Source of the DNA: Aspidiotus rigidus | Lineage: Eukaryota; Arthropoda; Insecta; Hemiptera; Diaspididae | Reading direction: 5' to 3' | DNA: 64,000 nucleotides | NCBI GenBank assembly: GCA_035079385.1 | Contig: JAVHKY010000056.1 | Span: 5,022,001-5,086,000, forward strand | Part shown: positions 1-13,124 of the stretch, in pieces | Layout: each line of letters opens with the position of its first letter | Position numbering within the stretch: the stretch's first letter is position 1 | Program-made: the position numbers and the translations under genes | The notes under the pieces: generated by a model | What the model was told of the DNA's origin: nothing | The model's database searches: none | The model's input: the letters and a program-made list of their open reading frames with translations, nothing else

Positions 1-780
1 GATAGACAGACAAGATATAGCAGGAAATAGACGTGAGAGAAAGACCTCACCACGAGTGCTTTTTGTATCATTTGTCGTTCCGATACCATGATGGACACGA
101 AATTGTCTTGTAGAGGACTACTCGCTGTGCACAATATTAATTTGTATTTAATGTACATGGAAAAAACCATGTACATTACATTAGGAGAAATATCTTTATG
201 TGCAACCATAAAATTAGTCTAATACGTATACGCATTTGTATAATGGACTCTTGCATGAGTGATGTTCCAGAACAACAGTCGGATTACTCGTAATATAAAA
301 TGAAGAGAAACGACACTACCGATCGCATCCGAGTGACGCTGTGCGTGCCCATTAGAGAAAAACGTTAATTCAAGCGTGATATTGTACTTTGCTCGCACTG
401 GCATGCATGCCCTCGTCTTGTCAGAATGAAGCGCGCAGGTTTGTAATCTCAAACTTATATACACCAATGGATGCTGAGGTGTATAAATTTCATCCGAGTC
501 TACTACATCAGGTTTTCAGGTACGGTAATTCCGCCATTGTTCTACTACTAAACAAACTGAAATGATATTTCATGAGGAAAATTGGTATACCGATATCACG
601 AGAAATAAGGGAACGATTTATTGATTGTCTTTGTGAAAATGATGTGAATTGAGTAGAACATGCTCTTACCATATCATTAAAAAATTCTTACTATAAAACA
701 TTTCGGAACAAGGGTAGTACACAGGTTTGTCCATTGATTTCCAAGAAAATTTTCCGTTTCCACTCTCTCTGCTTCATGCA
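1..780. other. Noncoding stretch, no gene recognised
   Basis: I see no coding or RNA gene here. The only frame of note, on the minus strand at 219-467, has no recognisable domain and is a chance ORF. Composition is AT-rich like the rest of the window. Confidence 0.5.
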
Positions 781-2310
781 GTATATTTTATACTAGGCTC
801 ATACTAGCAGCTAGTATAAACTACTAATACAGACTCCTAAGCCTGTAGTATAAAAGAATCCTAAACCTAGTATGAAGCTAGTATAAAGGAGGCTTGGACC
901 TAGTATAAACGAACAGTATAGCTTAGCTAGTATACTGTATATTAGGTCTGGGTTTCATATTCAATTGACTTGATAAAACAGAGACATTGTAGGTAAACCA
1001 TATGAAGGAAGACGAAACTAGAAATGAACACACACATAGAGATATGTAAAGAATATGTATTATAGATAGATATATTAGAATAACTAAAACGTGAATGTAA
1101 ATAGATAATACCGATATAATTATACAGATAATTAGGGACTTTTTCCGCAAAACGCAGTAAGTATCATTTGCTCTGTTTCGAAAAAGGCCTTTCCCCCATC
1201 CCTCCTTGATACGCCTTTTAAAGCCCCAAAAGCATTCCTGCACAGGTTGATACCTCCACTGTAGGAACACAACATACATCATTCTAGTCCAGTAAATAGA
1301 CCCCTCTACAAAATGAACCCAGCCCAGAAACATGACAAAATCCTGCCACGTTGATCAAAGTTTATGACTTAATTGACATTTGGTTCCCTGACTTGCCGAT
1401 GTATGATACTGCAGAAGTTGGGGACCAGTCTCAGTGCATGAATTTGGAAAGCAAGGGCCTCAACGATGCAGTATCAAACACAATGGGTCCCAGATTGTGG
1501 AAGTTAATGACTAATAATCAGATCCTTTACAATCTCTCTATCAACTCCCGTCGATGTATTCTGCTCTAACGCTTGAGCCGTGTGGACCTACAGAACGAGC
1601 GAGTCCCAGAATCATTTAATTGTGTTGGTAAAACACTGTCAGGATTTGCATGAGGAGAGTGTTAGCGCAGAATACCACGGCAAACAACAGTAGAACTAGA
1701 CGCAGACGTCCCGACTGCAGTCCTTCTGTATATGAAACTGCCGTTGAAGGTGGCTGGTAGAGTACTTCACTTCCAATTACTGATTGATTATGCAGACGAG
1801 CTGCAACCAACGCATCTCTGAATAGTGTGACAATAGTACAAAGAGACTTACTAACACCACACAGAGATATTTCGAAGGTCCCCGTTCAATTAATGACTAC
1901 CTTCATTGATGAACAAAAGTATGGGTCGGTCGTCTGGTTGAACAAGCCCCCGGGGCATCAATAGGCGACCCTGAAGGGCGAAAACTGGTCAAAAATCTTT
2001 GTCCACATACTCAACCTCAGGTTGAGATGTTGACAACGAATACGAGCAACTTAGGGATCTCGTTGAATTCTCCCATCCTTAAACTCACTCTTTTCCCAAA
2101 ACAGCCCGTCTCAGGCTACTTTACATTTAGTATACAATATATGTATAAGACTAATATTATAAGCCTAGTATAAAAGCTGGCAGTATACAAGAAGACGCAC
2201 GCACACGCAAAGTTTGAAATTAGGGTAGGGATCGAAGCATACAGTATACCGGATTTCTGGAGCTGGTATAAAGCTAGTATAAGCTCAGTATACCAGTAGT
2301 TTACTGCATA
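781..2310. mobile_element. Candidate DNA transposon with subterminal CTAGTATA clusters
   Basis: Two clusters of a short motif of the form CTAGTATA(AA), in both orientations, lie at about 787-950 and 2125-2310, with none between. Clustered subterminal repeats in both orientations are typical of non-autonomous DNA transposons. The outer edges share ATGCAGTA in inverted orientation (about 776-783 and 2304-2311). The roughly 1.2 kb between holds only short frames (minus 923-1333, plus 1351-1569) with no domain I recognise. I found no clean terminal inverted repeat or target duplication, so superfamily and exact ends are unknown. Confidence 0.35.
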
Positions 2311-2366
2311 GATCAAAGAGAGATCTTGCACGCACGCAAATTTTGAAATTAGGGTAGGGTCGTAGG
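2193..2366 (+). repeat. Short direct repeat pair, CACGCAAA(G/T)TTTGAAATTAGGG type
   Basis: A segment of about 35 bp beginning with an ACGCACGC run and containing TTTGAAATTAGGGTAGGG occurs at about 2197-2232 and again at about 2330-2361. The second copy lies just outside the right-hand CTAGTATA cluster. It is a local duplication of unknown origin. Confidence 0.55.
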
Positions 2367-2739
2367 GTCAGAGCAAAGACATGAAACACGTCAAAAATGT
2401 TTACGCAGCAGTGTAATCGTTACCAACTTTTTCATATCTAATTTTAACCACCCATCTAAATTCAAGTATGTACTCGTAGTAAACAAAAATATACGTGACT
2501 ATGTTTTAGATCCATCCATCAATTTGAACGTGCATTTTAAAAATTACAGTTTTTCTATCCTGTAATCTTGTTCATAAAAAATTTTTCTAGCCAGTGAATG
2601 CTACGCGCGCATTCGAGTAACTATTGAGAGGACTCGAATACATCGATGAGATCTATTCATCTTGAGAATTACTCGAAAACCATTTATCCAAATGAATCCA
2701 AAATTTCTCGTTAACAACGTTGAATATGCTGCAACATCA

Positions 2740-3340
2740 TGCAGTCATATGAAGAAGTTAGTTTGATAATTTTAGAAAATAAGCATCATCACATTTGAGA
2801 GGAAATTGAGGAATGCTCAAAAAATCAACCAAACAAGAAAAAATCAAATCCACAACTTTACATACATGACTATAATTTGAACGAGTTTGAAGAAAATTGA
2901 CGCACTAGTTTTGCAGGAGTTGACGTGACAAAAAAAGAGTTGATAAATAAATAATTATAGATATATAAGGAGACCTGCAATTTTTATATCAATCTCGCAG
3001 TGATCTAGGACATATACTGAGAAAATTCATTCCCAGTCTCATCAGCCAGAAAAGTGTCGGTAGCAATACCTACCTGACTTTTCAGTCAAAAAGTTGGTAA
3101 AAGCTCACGCAGTAGCGTAAGCACCACCGACTTTTTAATAATTTGATTGTCTGTTTGTTTGTCTATCTGTCTGTCCACTTATAACTCTAGAACCGTTTTA
3201 CGTATCGACTTGAAATTTTCGTAGCACATGTATGTTATTCAGCCATACCATTTACGTCACAATGAAAATTTTAGCTCCCATAGGAAAAAAAGTACTCATT
3301 AAAAATTGTACCCTCGCTGTACGCGTTACTTGAGGTTATG
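2740..3340. repeat. Dispersed repeat, left-end copy (partners near 62.7 and 63.6 kb)
   Basis: About 2770-2985 resembles 63500-63715: both have GAGGAAATTGAGGA-like sequence, then a GAGGAGTTG/GCAGGAGTTGACG motif, an AT-rich step and ATAAGGAxACCTGxAATTTTT. The next part (3112-3165) contains the CTCACGCAGTAGCGTAAGC motif, also found near 5921 and 62669. It is followed by a TTTGTCTGTCTGT-like run and a text of the type ATAACTCTAGAACCGTTTTACG, a style common in interspersed repeats of insects. No coding capacity. Class unknown. Confidence 0.5.
3112..3165. repeat. Conserved CTCACGCAGTAGCGTAAGC motif, copy 1
   Basis: The motif and its continuation through the CACCGACTTTTTAATAATTTG segment recur near-perfectly at 62669-62715 and in weaker form at 5921-5960. 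In the other two places it directly follows an A-rich run. It may mark one end of a short interspersed element. Confidence 0.6.
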
Positions 3341-5895
<2,555 letters not shown>

Positions 5896-5960
5896 GAAAA
5901 AAAAAAAAAAAAAAAAAAAACTGACGCAGTAGCATAAACGTCATTGACTTTTCAATAGAA
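5896..5960. repeat. 25-nt A-run followed by ACGCAGTAGC repeat motif, copy 2
   Basis: A run of A at 5896-5920 is followed directly by CTGACGCAGTAGCATAAACG and CATTGACTTTTCAATA. This is the same order as the copy at 62669, where an AAAGAAAAAAG run precedes the motif. It fits an interspersed element with an A/T-rich edge at this end. Confidence 0.6.
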
Positions 5961-7019
5961 CTGATACACATAACCAAACATTTAAAAAACTCTTCAATTT
6001 ATCCATAATCTTGAACGATTAAAATTGTTGTCTCGCAAATAAATATAGAAAGATCATTGGAAGGAAGACTGATCGTTTTTTGAGTGAGGTTTACAGCCAA
6101 AAAAATTCAGACTTTTTCTATGTCAAGATCTGAAAAAAATCCACATCTTCTTGTTCGACACAGATCTAGAACATCAGAAATTTGGTTTTTTTTTCTAGTG
6201 TTGCACACTACCGGGTGGTGTTTTTCTCTCTTTCTTTCTTTTTGGGATCGTCTAGGAACTTTAGCTCCAGCAGAGCTTATCGTGATCATTTTTTCATAAT
6301 CATCATAATAATAATCCTGAAGGAAAAAATAGATCAGAGTAGGAAATGCGGGGTGAATAATGAAACTATCCGTATATCGCATATTCTGAATGGGTGTTCA
6401 TTAATAGTTGCCCAAAAATACCAAGAAAGATATGACGATGTGGGTAAAATAATGCATCAAGCTACAATGAGAACAATGGTAAATATGAAGAAGAACGAGC
6501 AATACTAGAAATATGAACCGGAAGCTGTAGTAGAGGACAACACGTACAAAATATACTGGAACCAAATCCACATGATGGATTTGGGCGGCTGTCCATCGCG
6601 AGAGCGGTGATATACTTCATTATCTAGTCGCCGTATAGGATACCTTTGCGTTGACGATACAGGTGTTGCAATTTTTAATGTTTGTTGAAATATCAAATCG
6701 AGTGGATTTATATAAATATGATTACTGTAGAAGTGTGCATGTTGAAAGTAAACATGTATAAGAAAGAGGTTACATCGTACGTTGAAAATGTTATGTTTGA
6801 TGAAGGAATGAGATTAGTAAAATCTGAATACAATTTTTAGGCCTAGAACGATAATTTTTCTTTTTTTTGATTGAAGCTCATGTTATTCCATGATGTTAAT
6901 GTTTGCAATGGTCTTCTGTAAGAAAATAGTAATATTTAAGAATAATGCGAACTAAACAAGAAAGAGGAATACTCCGACGTGGAGTAAACATGCAAACCGC
7001 AGAAAAAATGAAAATACGA
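5961..7019. other. Noncoding stretch, no gene recognised
   Basis: AT-rich, with a small (ATA)n patch near 6297-6316. The overlapping short frames at 6084-6508 are on opposite strands and show no domain. Confidence 0.5.
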
Positions 7020-7873
7020 CGAGCGCTTTCGGTTAAATAACCATCTTCAAAGCCTGAAATGAAAGCAACTGACGAACAAAAGAGAAGAACGAGGTATTAA
7101 GATCGTCCAAACGAGAAATCACGGTGTGAGTCATAAACCAGTTCGATCAAGCCATCTTCCGGAATGTACGAATTGAGTACAGTGATACCGTCAGTGTTGA
7201 GATGACGAATTATCTCTATATTCTCGAGGGCGATACGCTTACGGTAGGAATTCTCCTTATGGAGGAGCTTTTCGGACCCCTCGCGGAAGCTGTGGCCACT
7301 GTTTATTAAGTGATCGGCGAAAGCTGACTCCCCCAAGTGTCCCTTCTTCCAAGACTTCAGGTGCTCAGCTACTCGAACTTTCATTTGGCGGCTGGTCTCA
7401 CCAATATAAAAGCCTCCACAATCCTCACACTCCAACTTATACACACCACTCCTCTCATCAACAGATATGGGGTCCTTCAGTCTCACAAACAACCTCTTGA
7501 CTGTGGTAGGGTTGTAAAACGCGGGTCTGAAGCCAAACGGGCGAAGGGCCCGACCCAATTGTTGGGAGAACTTCCCCAGGAAAGGGAGACTGATCCAACG
7601 CAAACGGCGATCACGGATTGTGTCTCGGGGGAGGGAGGTGGTGGAATCCAGGAGGCCCCTCGTAACTTTCCTCCGAACCATCACGTCAACATCGACATTG
7701 ACCCCATTCACTCTGGCCAGGTGTTTTATTGTGATTAACTCTTCCTTGAAGGCAGACTGACTCAAAGGAATACGAGTCAGTCTGTGAACTAGGCTATGAA
7801 AAGCAGCCATCTTGTGAGCAATGGATAGCCGTAATTTGAAGGAACGGATTCGTTTAATAATGCGAACCTCAAT
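7020..7873 (-). mobile_element. Penelope-like element, 5'-truncated 3' part
   Basis: The segment holds the end of the reverse transcriptase, the GIY-YIG nuclease and a short 3' flank of a Penelope-like element on the minus strand. The reading frame stays open upstream of the first Met back to a stop at 7874-7876. It carries a His-Lys just before Met-Ala-Ala-Phe-His, as expected from an RT that continues upstream, so this Met is internal and the element is 5'-truncated. Downstream, GCGCTTTCGGTTAAATAACC at 7024-7043 is shared with the second fragment near 30.36 kb, where it reads GCGCTTTCAGTTAAAAAAC. Confidence 0.85.
7097..7810 (-). CDS. Penelope-like element C-terminal RT tail plus GIY-YIG endonuclease
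   Basis: 237 residues from an internal Met. Residues 1-36 match the region after the RT palm/thumb of Penelope-like elements (the block ending KHLARVNG). Residues about 120-200 form a GIY-YIG nuclease: Ser-Gly-Val-Tyr (GVY for GIY), a Cys-x2-Cys pair (ECEDC), Phe-Tyr-Ile-Gly-Glu-Thr (the YIG half), then Arg, His and Glu positions expected of the active site (RQMKVRVAEH and the ALENIEII helix). In these elements the nuclease nicks target DNA and the RT primes from the nick. RT motifs with the catalytic aspartates are absent, so the fragment is not autonomous. No frameshift is seen in this stretch. Confidence 0.85.
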   Translation of the reverse strand: MAAFHSLVHRLTRIPLSQSAFKEELITIKHLARVNGVNVDVDVMVRRKVTRGLLDSTTSLPRDTIRDRRLRWISLPFLGKFSQQLGRALRPFGFRPAFYNPTTVKRLFVRLKDPISVDERSGVYKLECEDCGGFYIGETSRQMKVRVAEHLKSWKKGHLGESAFADHLINSGHSFREGSEKLLHKENSYRKRIALENIEIIRHLNTDGITVLNSYIPEDGLIELVYDSHRDFSFGRS

Positions 7874-8028
7874 CTAAAAACGGAAAACGTCATTGTTTTC
7901 ACCGTAGAAAATGCAATCAGATGTTACTGATTTCATTTCTTTGTCAAAGAAATGATTTTTAATCAGCGATGCAATGTCTTCCCTATACATGTTTACTTGA
8001 AGATATTTATTGTTTAGCTAGCTATACA
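7874..8028. other. Short noncoding spacer
   Basis: Lies between the truncated Penelope edge and the inverted-repeat elements. Nothing recognised. Confidence 0.4.
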
Positions 8029-8320
8029 CTATGCGCGAAACGCCACGAAAAAGACGCGAAAAGGCGAAATGCGAATAGTGTATTGGGACTGGTTCGTGGT
8101 CATTTGCCTTGTTCACACATTTATTTTTTCGCGTTTCGCAGCGAATCTCTCCTTGGAGCGGTTTTTGGACAAAACGTCAAAGAGATTTTTCGCACTTCTT
8201 GTTATGCGTCATCCCCTAAACGCTATTCGCCCCAATATTCCATATCTTACCAATGGTTCGCGCTTTTTTCTCCTGTTGTTTCGCCGTGTTGCGCGCATAG
8301 TGTTTTGCCAGCTTATTTAT
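8029..8320. mobile_element. MITE-like element 1, GCTATACACTATGCGCG ends
   Basis: The left end begins AGCTATACACTATGCGCGAA. The right end, read in reverse complement, begins AGCTGGCAAAACACTATGCG and continues with similar GCGAAAC/GGCGAAA-rich text, giving imperfect inverted repeats of about 50 bp. The interior is rich in TTCGC/GCGAA words. The frames crossing it on both strands lack domains. It is a non-autonomous inverted-repeat element; no target duplication was verified. Confidence 0.5.
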
Positions 8321-8332
8321 AATAGAGTTAAG

Positions 8333-8566
8333 CCCGCTATACACTCTAGCTATTCGCGAAGAACGACGAAACGGCGAAACCATGACAAAGAGCGAATAGT
8401 GTGAAGAGCCTGATTCGTTGTTGTTCGCTTCGTTTAGCGAAACAGTTTTTCGCCGAACTAGGTTCGTTGGCTTTCGCCGGAGTAGGCGGTTTTTGGACGC
8501 GAAACAAAATAGTACATTTTGTAATAAGTGGCGAAAACCAACGATATTGGAACGAGCGCAGTGTAG
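8333..8566. mobile_element. MITE-like element 2, related to element 1
   Basis: The left end, CCGCTATACACT followed by CTATTCGCGAA, is a diverged copy of the left end of the 8029 element. An internal GCGAATAGTGT also matches. The right edge contains GCGCAGTGTAGCCAC, roughly the inverted form of the left end. The two elements lie head to tail about 300 bp apart. Boundaries are approximate. Confidence 0.45.
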
Positions 8567-9068
8567 CCACACGAGCGAAGCGAGTTCTAAAATCGTTTGT
8601 TTTCGATACGAATTACAAACAGTACTTTTTATAATACATGTAGTGAAAGGAACACTTAGGCTTCAGACCCCTAGAAACACAAGATCGCTAACTCGCCATC
8701 TACGCTGTGTTAAATTTTCGTACCCTGAAATCGTTTCTATAGTTTATCCCACCAGATGTCGCAAAGTCGCACTCAAAGTATTCTTATGGGAGAAAAAAAT
8801 TTCACGGATTCGCTCGAAGTTTGGCGCATATGAAAGGAAATTTTATGCAGAATAAATTCACATCTCTTCATTTTTTTGAAAAACTGAATATTTGTGGAGG
8901 AAAATGAGTTTTAGTGTCAACTCTCCATAAGAGCCTGTGTTAAAGTGCTGAAGGTTGACTGCAGCGATTTTTGTACGTGTGGCAGAACCAACGAACTATC
9001 GAAGTTAGCGATCTTATTCTTAACTTAGGCCTACAATTTAAATTGGTTATCGTTCAAAATGGCTATTT
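8567..9068. other. Noncoding stretch with a weak inverted pair
   Basis: AAGATCGCTAACT at about 8683 is matched by AGTTAGCGATCTT at about 9003. The inverted repeat is only about 13 bp and the 320 bp between are unremarkable. It may be the edge of another small element. No gene seen. Confidence 0.35.
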
Positions 9069-9197
9069 ACAGTACATGTGGCGTAGATGAGTCTTTTCAT
9101 AACGAGTAGGCTACATACGTTTGCGGAACCAGCAAAGCGAGTGAAGCAATGTATGTACGAGTTATAAAGACTCACCTACAACACTTGTGCTGTACAA
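9069..9197. repeat. Hairpin-forming inverted repeat, about 50-bp arms
   Basis: The left arm (9069-9124) contains GTAGATGAGTCTTTTCATAA and TACATACGTTTGC. The right arm (9147-9197) contains GCAATGTATGTACGAG and TTATAAAGACTCACCTACA, which is its reverse complement with a few mismatches and small gaps. About 20 bp of loop separates them. It is either a foldback element or a structured noncoding segment. Confidence 0.65.
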
Positions 9198-9765
9198 GGG
9201 TTTAAAACACAAATACTTTGAAGACAAATTTGTACATCGGAAGTATACGTTTTCGTGCAGCATGTTTACGTCATAGTTTTTTCGCAACGGTTTTCCGTGT
9301 ATAAAAAACCATCGGTGACGTTACTTCGTTTTTTTCACATGCTCCGCGAAAATCGTTACCTACGTCACTGAAAATCGTTTCGCAAAAACGTACTTACGAT
9401 GCATGCGTGTTTTAAAGAATGTTTACAAATTTTTCAAATGACACCACTGACTTGATTTTCGCCACTGGTAAAACATTTTCGCCACGGTTCTGATAACGGC
9501 ATGTTTCGCTAGGAAAAACGAACACAATACGCAGCACTTTCGCATCATGTATTAAATTTTTTGTTGTAGAGCTGCATAAATGCGAGAACTGTTGACAATG
9601 ACGAATAGTGTGTAGACGTGTTTTTGTATTGAAGATGCAGAGTTATCAAACGTCCAATTATCATTGTGGTATGATTGTTTATGTTTCATTTTACTTTGGT
9701 GGAATTTACAGGTATGAGGAATCGTACAAATGTTATACAATTGAAAACACAGTCTACAACCGTAT
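9198..9765. other. Noncoding stretch upstream of the OB-fold gene
   Basis: Contains more GCGAAAA/TTTTCGC words (9290-9500) of the kind seen in the MITE-like elements. No TATA box was evident just upstream of 9766. Confidence 0.4.
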
Positions 9766-10965
9766 ATGTGTGACTTGAATGCAAAAGGTTCAATGTTAAG
9801 AGTGAATGTCTGTGGAAGAGTTGTCATTAAGAATGTTGACAGCGGAAATAAAACTACATATACAGTTAATGACGACACAGGTAACAATGTTTATTCATGT
9901 GTACTGCTTAAAGTATCTTGCATTGAATGTAATTTGTTTATCTTTTTGGTTCAAAACAGGTAATATTAAACTTGTTGTCAGGAGTAATACAAATGTCATA
10001 ACGGTGACTTCATTCATGTTAGAAATGTGAAAATATCAACATGGACCAGAGACAAAGAGCCAGAGTTCCAGTATACTATTGATTTGTTGACAGAAGTTTT
10101 ATTGAGGTAATGAATGTTTTTGTTTTGTTTATTTCTGTAATTTTCTGTTTCTATTGAACAACCTGTTAAATTTTTACCTTAACTTTTAGTGAGAAATCAG
10201 TCACCTTACCAATGGAGACAACTCCTGAGAAACAGAAGACTGTTGAGAGACTACAGACTCCTGACAAACAAAGGACCCCTGAAAAACATGGTGCAGTGTC
10301 TACAGGAAACTCATATAAGAAATTAAGTACGGTTCTTCCTAACAATGTGTATGAGTGCAATAGAGTATGCATTTTTGTATTGAGGGGTCTATTGTTCTAG
10401 TGTCATGCTTTTTATGCAGTTTAATGAAAGTTTGTGCTATATGAAAAGAAAGAGAATTGTAGAGCATGGATTCTAAGATATGTTTGTTTTGCATCACTTT
10501 TAATGTTTGCGTTGAAACTCCAGTTTATAACCTTTAGATATTGGGTTTGATAGTTGATACATTTAATTCCTAATAGTGTATTTACGTTGTTCATCGGGAC
10601 TTAAAGGGAGTTATAATCATTTGTACACAACATTGAAGAGTAATTTGTTTTCTTTTGCACCTGATGAATCTGTTACAGCAGATCTGTTGAAAATTATAAG
10701 CACTGCGGATTTTGATGACGCTGCTGCATTGAAGGTAGGGACATTCTTGAAAAAGAAAGAAATATTGAGGTGTGTTCATCTTGATGCATTGAAAAACCAC
10801 TGTTCAACTTCTGACAAGTCGTTCTACGAAGTTTTGAAATGCGCAATTCAAAAATTTGACGCTGCTAAACAACAGCAGCTATTATTGTACTTTATAGAGA
10901 AGACTAAACCTAAAGTGAACATTAGTGATCTAGATGCAATTTTAAAAGAAAGTAAACGTGATTAA
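9766..10965 (+). CDS. Putative split host gene for an OB-fold protein (RPA2/STN1-like), apparently frame-broken
   Basis: Four exon-like blocks. Exon 1 is 9766-9880 (ATG, with an in-frame stop 8 codons upstream), intron GT...AG 9881-9959. Exon 2 is 9960-10106, intron 10107-10189. Exon 3 begins at 10190, and the last block runs about 10577-10965 to a TAA. Exons 1 and 2 read as a small OB-fold: a strand around RVNVCGRVV, then YTVNDDTGNIKLVV, then GDFIHV, the layout seen in RPA32, STN1 and SOSS-B single-strand DNA binding proteins. Exon 3 is Thr/Pro/Lys-rich (repeated TPEK/TPDK), a likely flexible linker. The last block is a helical-looking, Lys-rich C-terminal domain I cannot name. In exon 2, near 10000, the frame must shift by one base to keep the OB pattern, so it is either a pseudogene or a sequence error. 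The exon 3 donor is uncertain. Exact family and function are inference. Confidence 0.5.
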
Positions 10966-11931
10966 TCTACTTATTGTTACCTTTCTTATAACATCATATT
11001 TTTGTTCAAGTTACTTTTATGGACTCACGCAGTTTACTTCTTATGTTAGTGCCATATTTTGATTTACAAGTTGTTTTGTTTTTGTTATAATATTATTACA
11101 ATTATCCTTTTGAAATATTTCTTCGCAGTCTCATACATCTCTCATTTCATAGTCACTGTCTGCTAAAGGGTTATTGTTTTATAGATCTCTAATTTTTTTT
11201 TACCGTTTTTTATTGTTTATAGTGATAATTTTTAAGAATTATATTGTCGTATGATGATTACTTTATGGTGATTGTGACAATATAATTTTCGGTGAAAATG
11301 ATTATTTTTCTGGGGAATATTAAGAGAATTAATCAACCCGTTTTTGAGTTATCTGTTATTGAAGAGTACAAATAGTATGTGGATTCCATGGTAGTTACTT
11401 TGATATTGACTTGTGATTTCTTTTTCTATTTTCATTGTTCTTGTTCCAATTTCTTATTTTTTCATTTATATTATTTTTTTTAAATTTTTTCATTTATAAG
11501 TGTTTTTCATTGACACTATTCTTCTCTTTTATGGTTTGTGATACATTCTGGCTTATTATAGATAGGTAATATTGACGCTAATGTTTTATTTTTTTCTTTG
11601 TTTTTTGTTTCAATTTCAAAGAGATTTACAATACATACGTTGAGTAAGAATTTCCTCTCGATTGACTTCATAATACTGACGATGTTGAGTAAGAATTTTT
11701 TCTCGATTTTCATAATAATACTTCGCATTTTTTTTACGGATTTCGCCAAAAGTGGGAATATTGGGTATCTAATTTTTCGAGTTTTTGATTGCTGTTTTTT
11801 TACCTTTTTTTTTTTGTAAATTAATTAGTTAACCCCTCCAGATCACATATCCGTATTCAGGTCTACATTTTTTTCTCTCAAATGAAAACGTGAAATTGGT
11901 CCATATGTACATATCATTATTGGTCGAGATT
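10966..11931. other. Very AT-rich noncoding stretch
   Basis: T-rich downstream region of the OB-fold gene. Two TTGAGTAAGAATTT(T/C)CTCTCGATT-type segments repeat at about 11640-11660 and 11687-11707. No gene seen. Confidence 0.5.
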
Positions 11932-12548
11932 ATCATTACCGTGGAAGCAAAAAATGACTGAGGACACGGTAATGAGAAACACGGTAATGAGATTTCCGAA
12001 GAAAATCAGTTCGGTCACAAGCTACAGTGTAGCTAGCATCAACACTTCAGTTGGAAATGATAGACGCTTACAGATGGAATACGCTAAGGGAAAAAAATAT
12101 TTCTCCAACTTACCTCCAGAGGATTAATTCATCGACACGGTAATGAAAACTGAAAATGGACAAGCCGATCCGTCATTACTCGAAGGAGTCTCGACTTGTA
12201 CTGACTTGTACCATCAGATCCAAATCGCACTAGCGTGATGCAATAATGATGCAACAGCTGAACCAACTTCTTAGAATTATATTAACCCAACCTTATCACT
12301 TGGTGTTGCTGGATTTTCATACACACACGGTAATGAGAAAAAAAGTGGGGACATACGATTTTGAACAGAAGATGTGCTCTCGCTTCCTACGGTGTGTTTT
12401 TTTGTAGTAGTTTCTCAGTGTTCTTTTTCCAGGAAAGCGGTATCTTTCAAACTCACACGTTATTAGCTCATCAGTATTATGCCTATCGTCGCCATGAGCC
12501 AACAATAAAAAAAGATCGTATTGAAGACATGCCACGGTAATGAGAAAA
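11932..12548. repeat. Cluster of six ACACGGTAATGAGAAA-type motifs
   Basis: Forward copies at 11964-11979, 11980-11992, 12135-12150, 12325-12340 and 12532-12548. One inverted copy (ATCATTACCGTGG) lies at 11932-11944. The core CACGGTAATGA is identical in all forward copies, while the sequence between them is unrelated and spacing is irregular (16 to about 200 bp). It is not a simple tandem array. It could be a cluster of protein-binding sites or the remains of a degenerated satellite. Confidence 0.7.
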
Positions 12549-13124
12549 CGGACTTTCGGATTAATTTTTGGGGGGGAAGGGGGCTAGTACTTGATTTCGA
12601 AAATGAATGGTTTTGTCCTACATTTAATGTTGTTTAGCGAGAGAGATTTGAAACTTATAAAATATCATGATTTAGACTGTCAATTTGCTGAAGACTTAAT
12701 ACTCCCAACGTCGGCGAAATTACCCGGATACGATTTTCATTCTCAAACAATTCAGCTTGTTGATCAACTTCTTCTATTGGATTTCTTTCAAAATACTGAG
12801 CATCAATAGTTTCATCACCCATTTCATGGAATACTTTCCACTTCTTTTACCTAAACTTTCACGATTCTCCTGATAACGTATTCGCCGTTTCAAACGCAAT
12901 ACTTCTCTGTTCTTTAAATAATATCGCCGTTTTCGTTGTCGAATTCTATCAGCGCTTCACCATTCACATTGTTGATTAGACCAATTTCAAGAATTCATAT
13001 TTCATCACTCTCATTCTTTTCCATCGCAATTAAAACGTTTAATACCATCTGTAGTCATGTGATAGTCATTGAAATGAAATAAACTTGCAATTTTGCCCAT
13101 AGAATAAAAAAACTAAGAGATGAA
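12549..13124. other. Noncoding stretch
   Basis: No gene recognised. The plus frame at 12591-12809 lacks any domain. Confidence 0.45.

Noticed and set aside
923..1333. Minus-strand ORF of 136 residues as a membrane protein
   Set aside because: The hydrophobic half comes from AT-rich sequence (Ile/Leu/Tyr codons), and it runs into the CTAGTATA cluster; no family resemblance.
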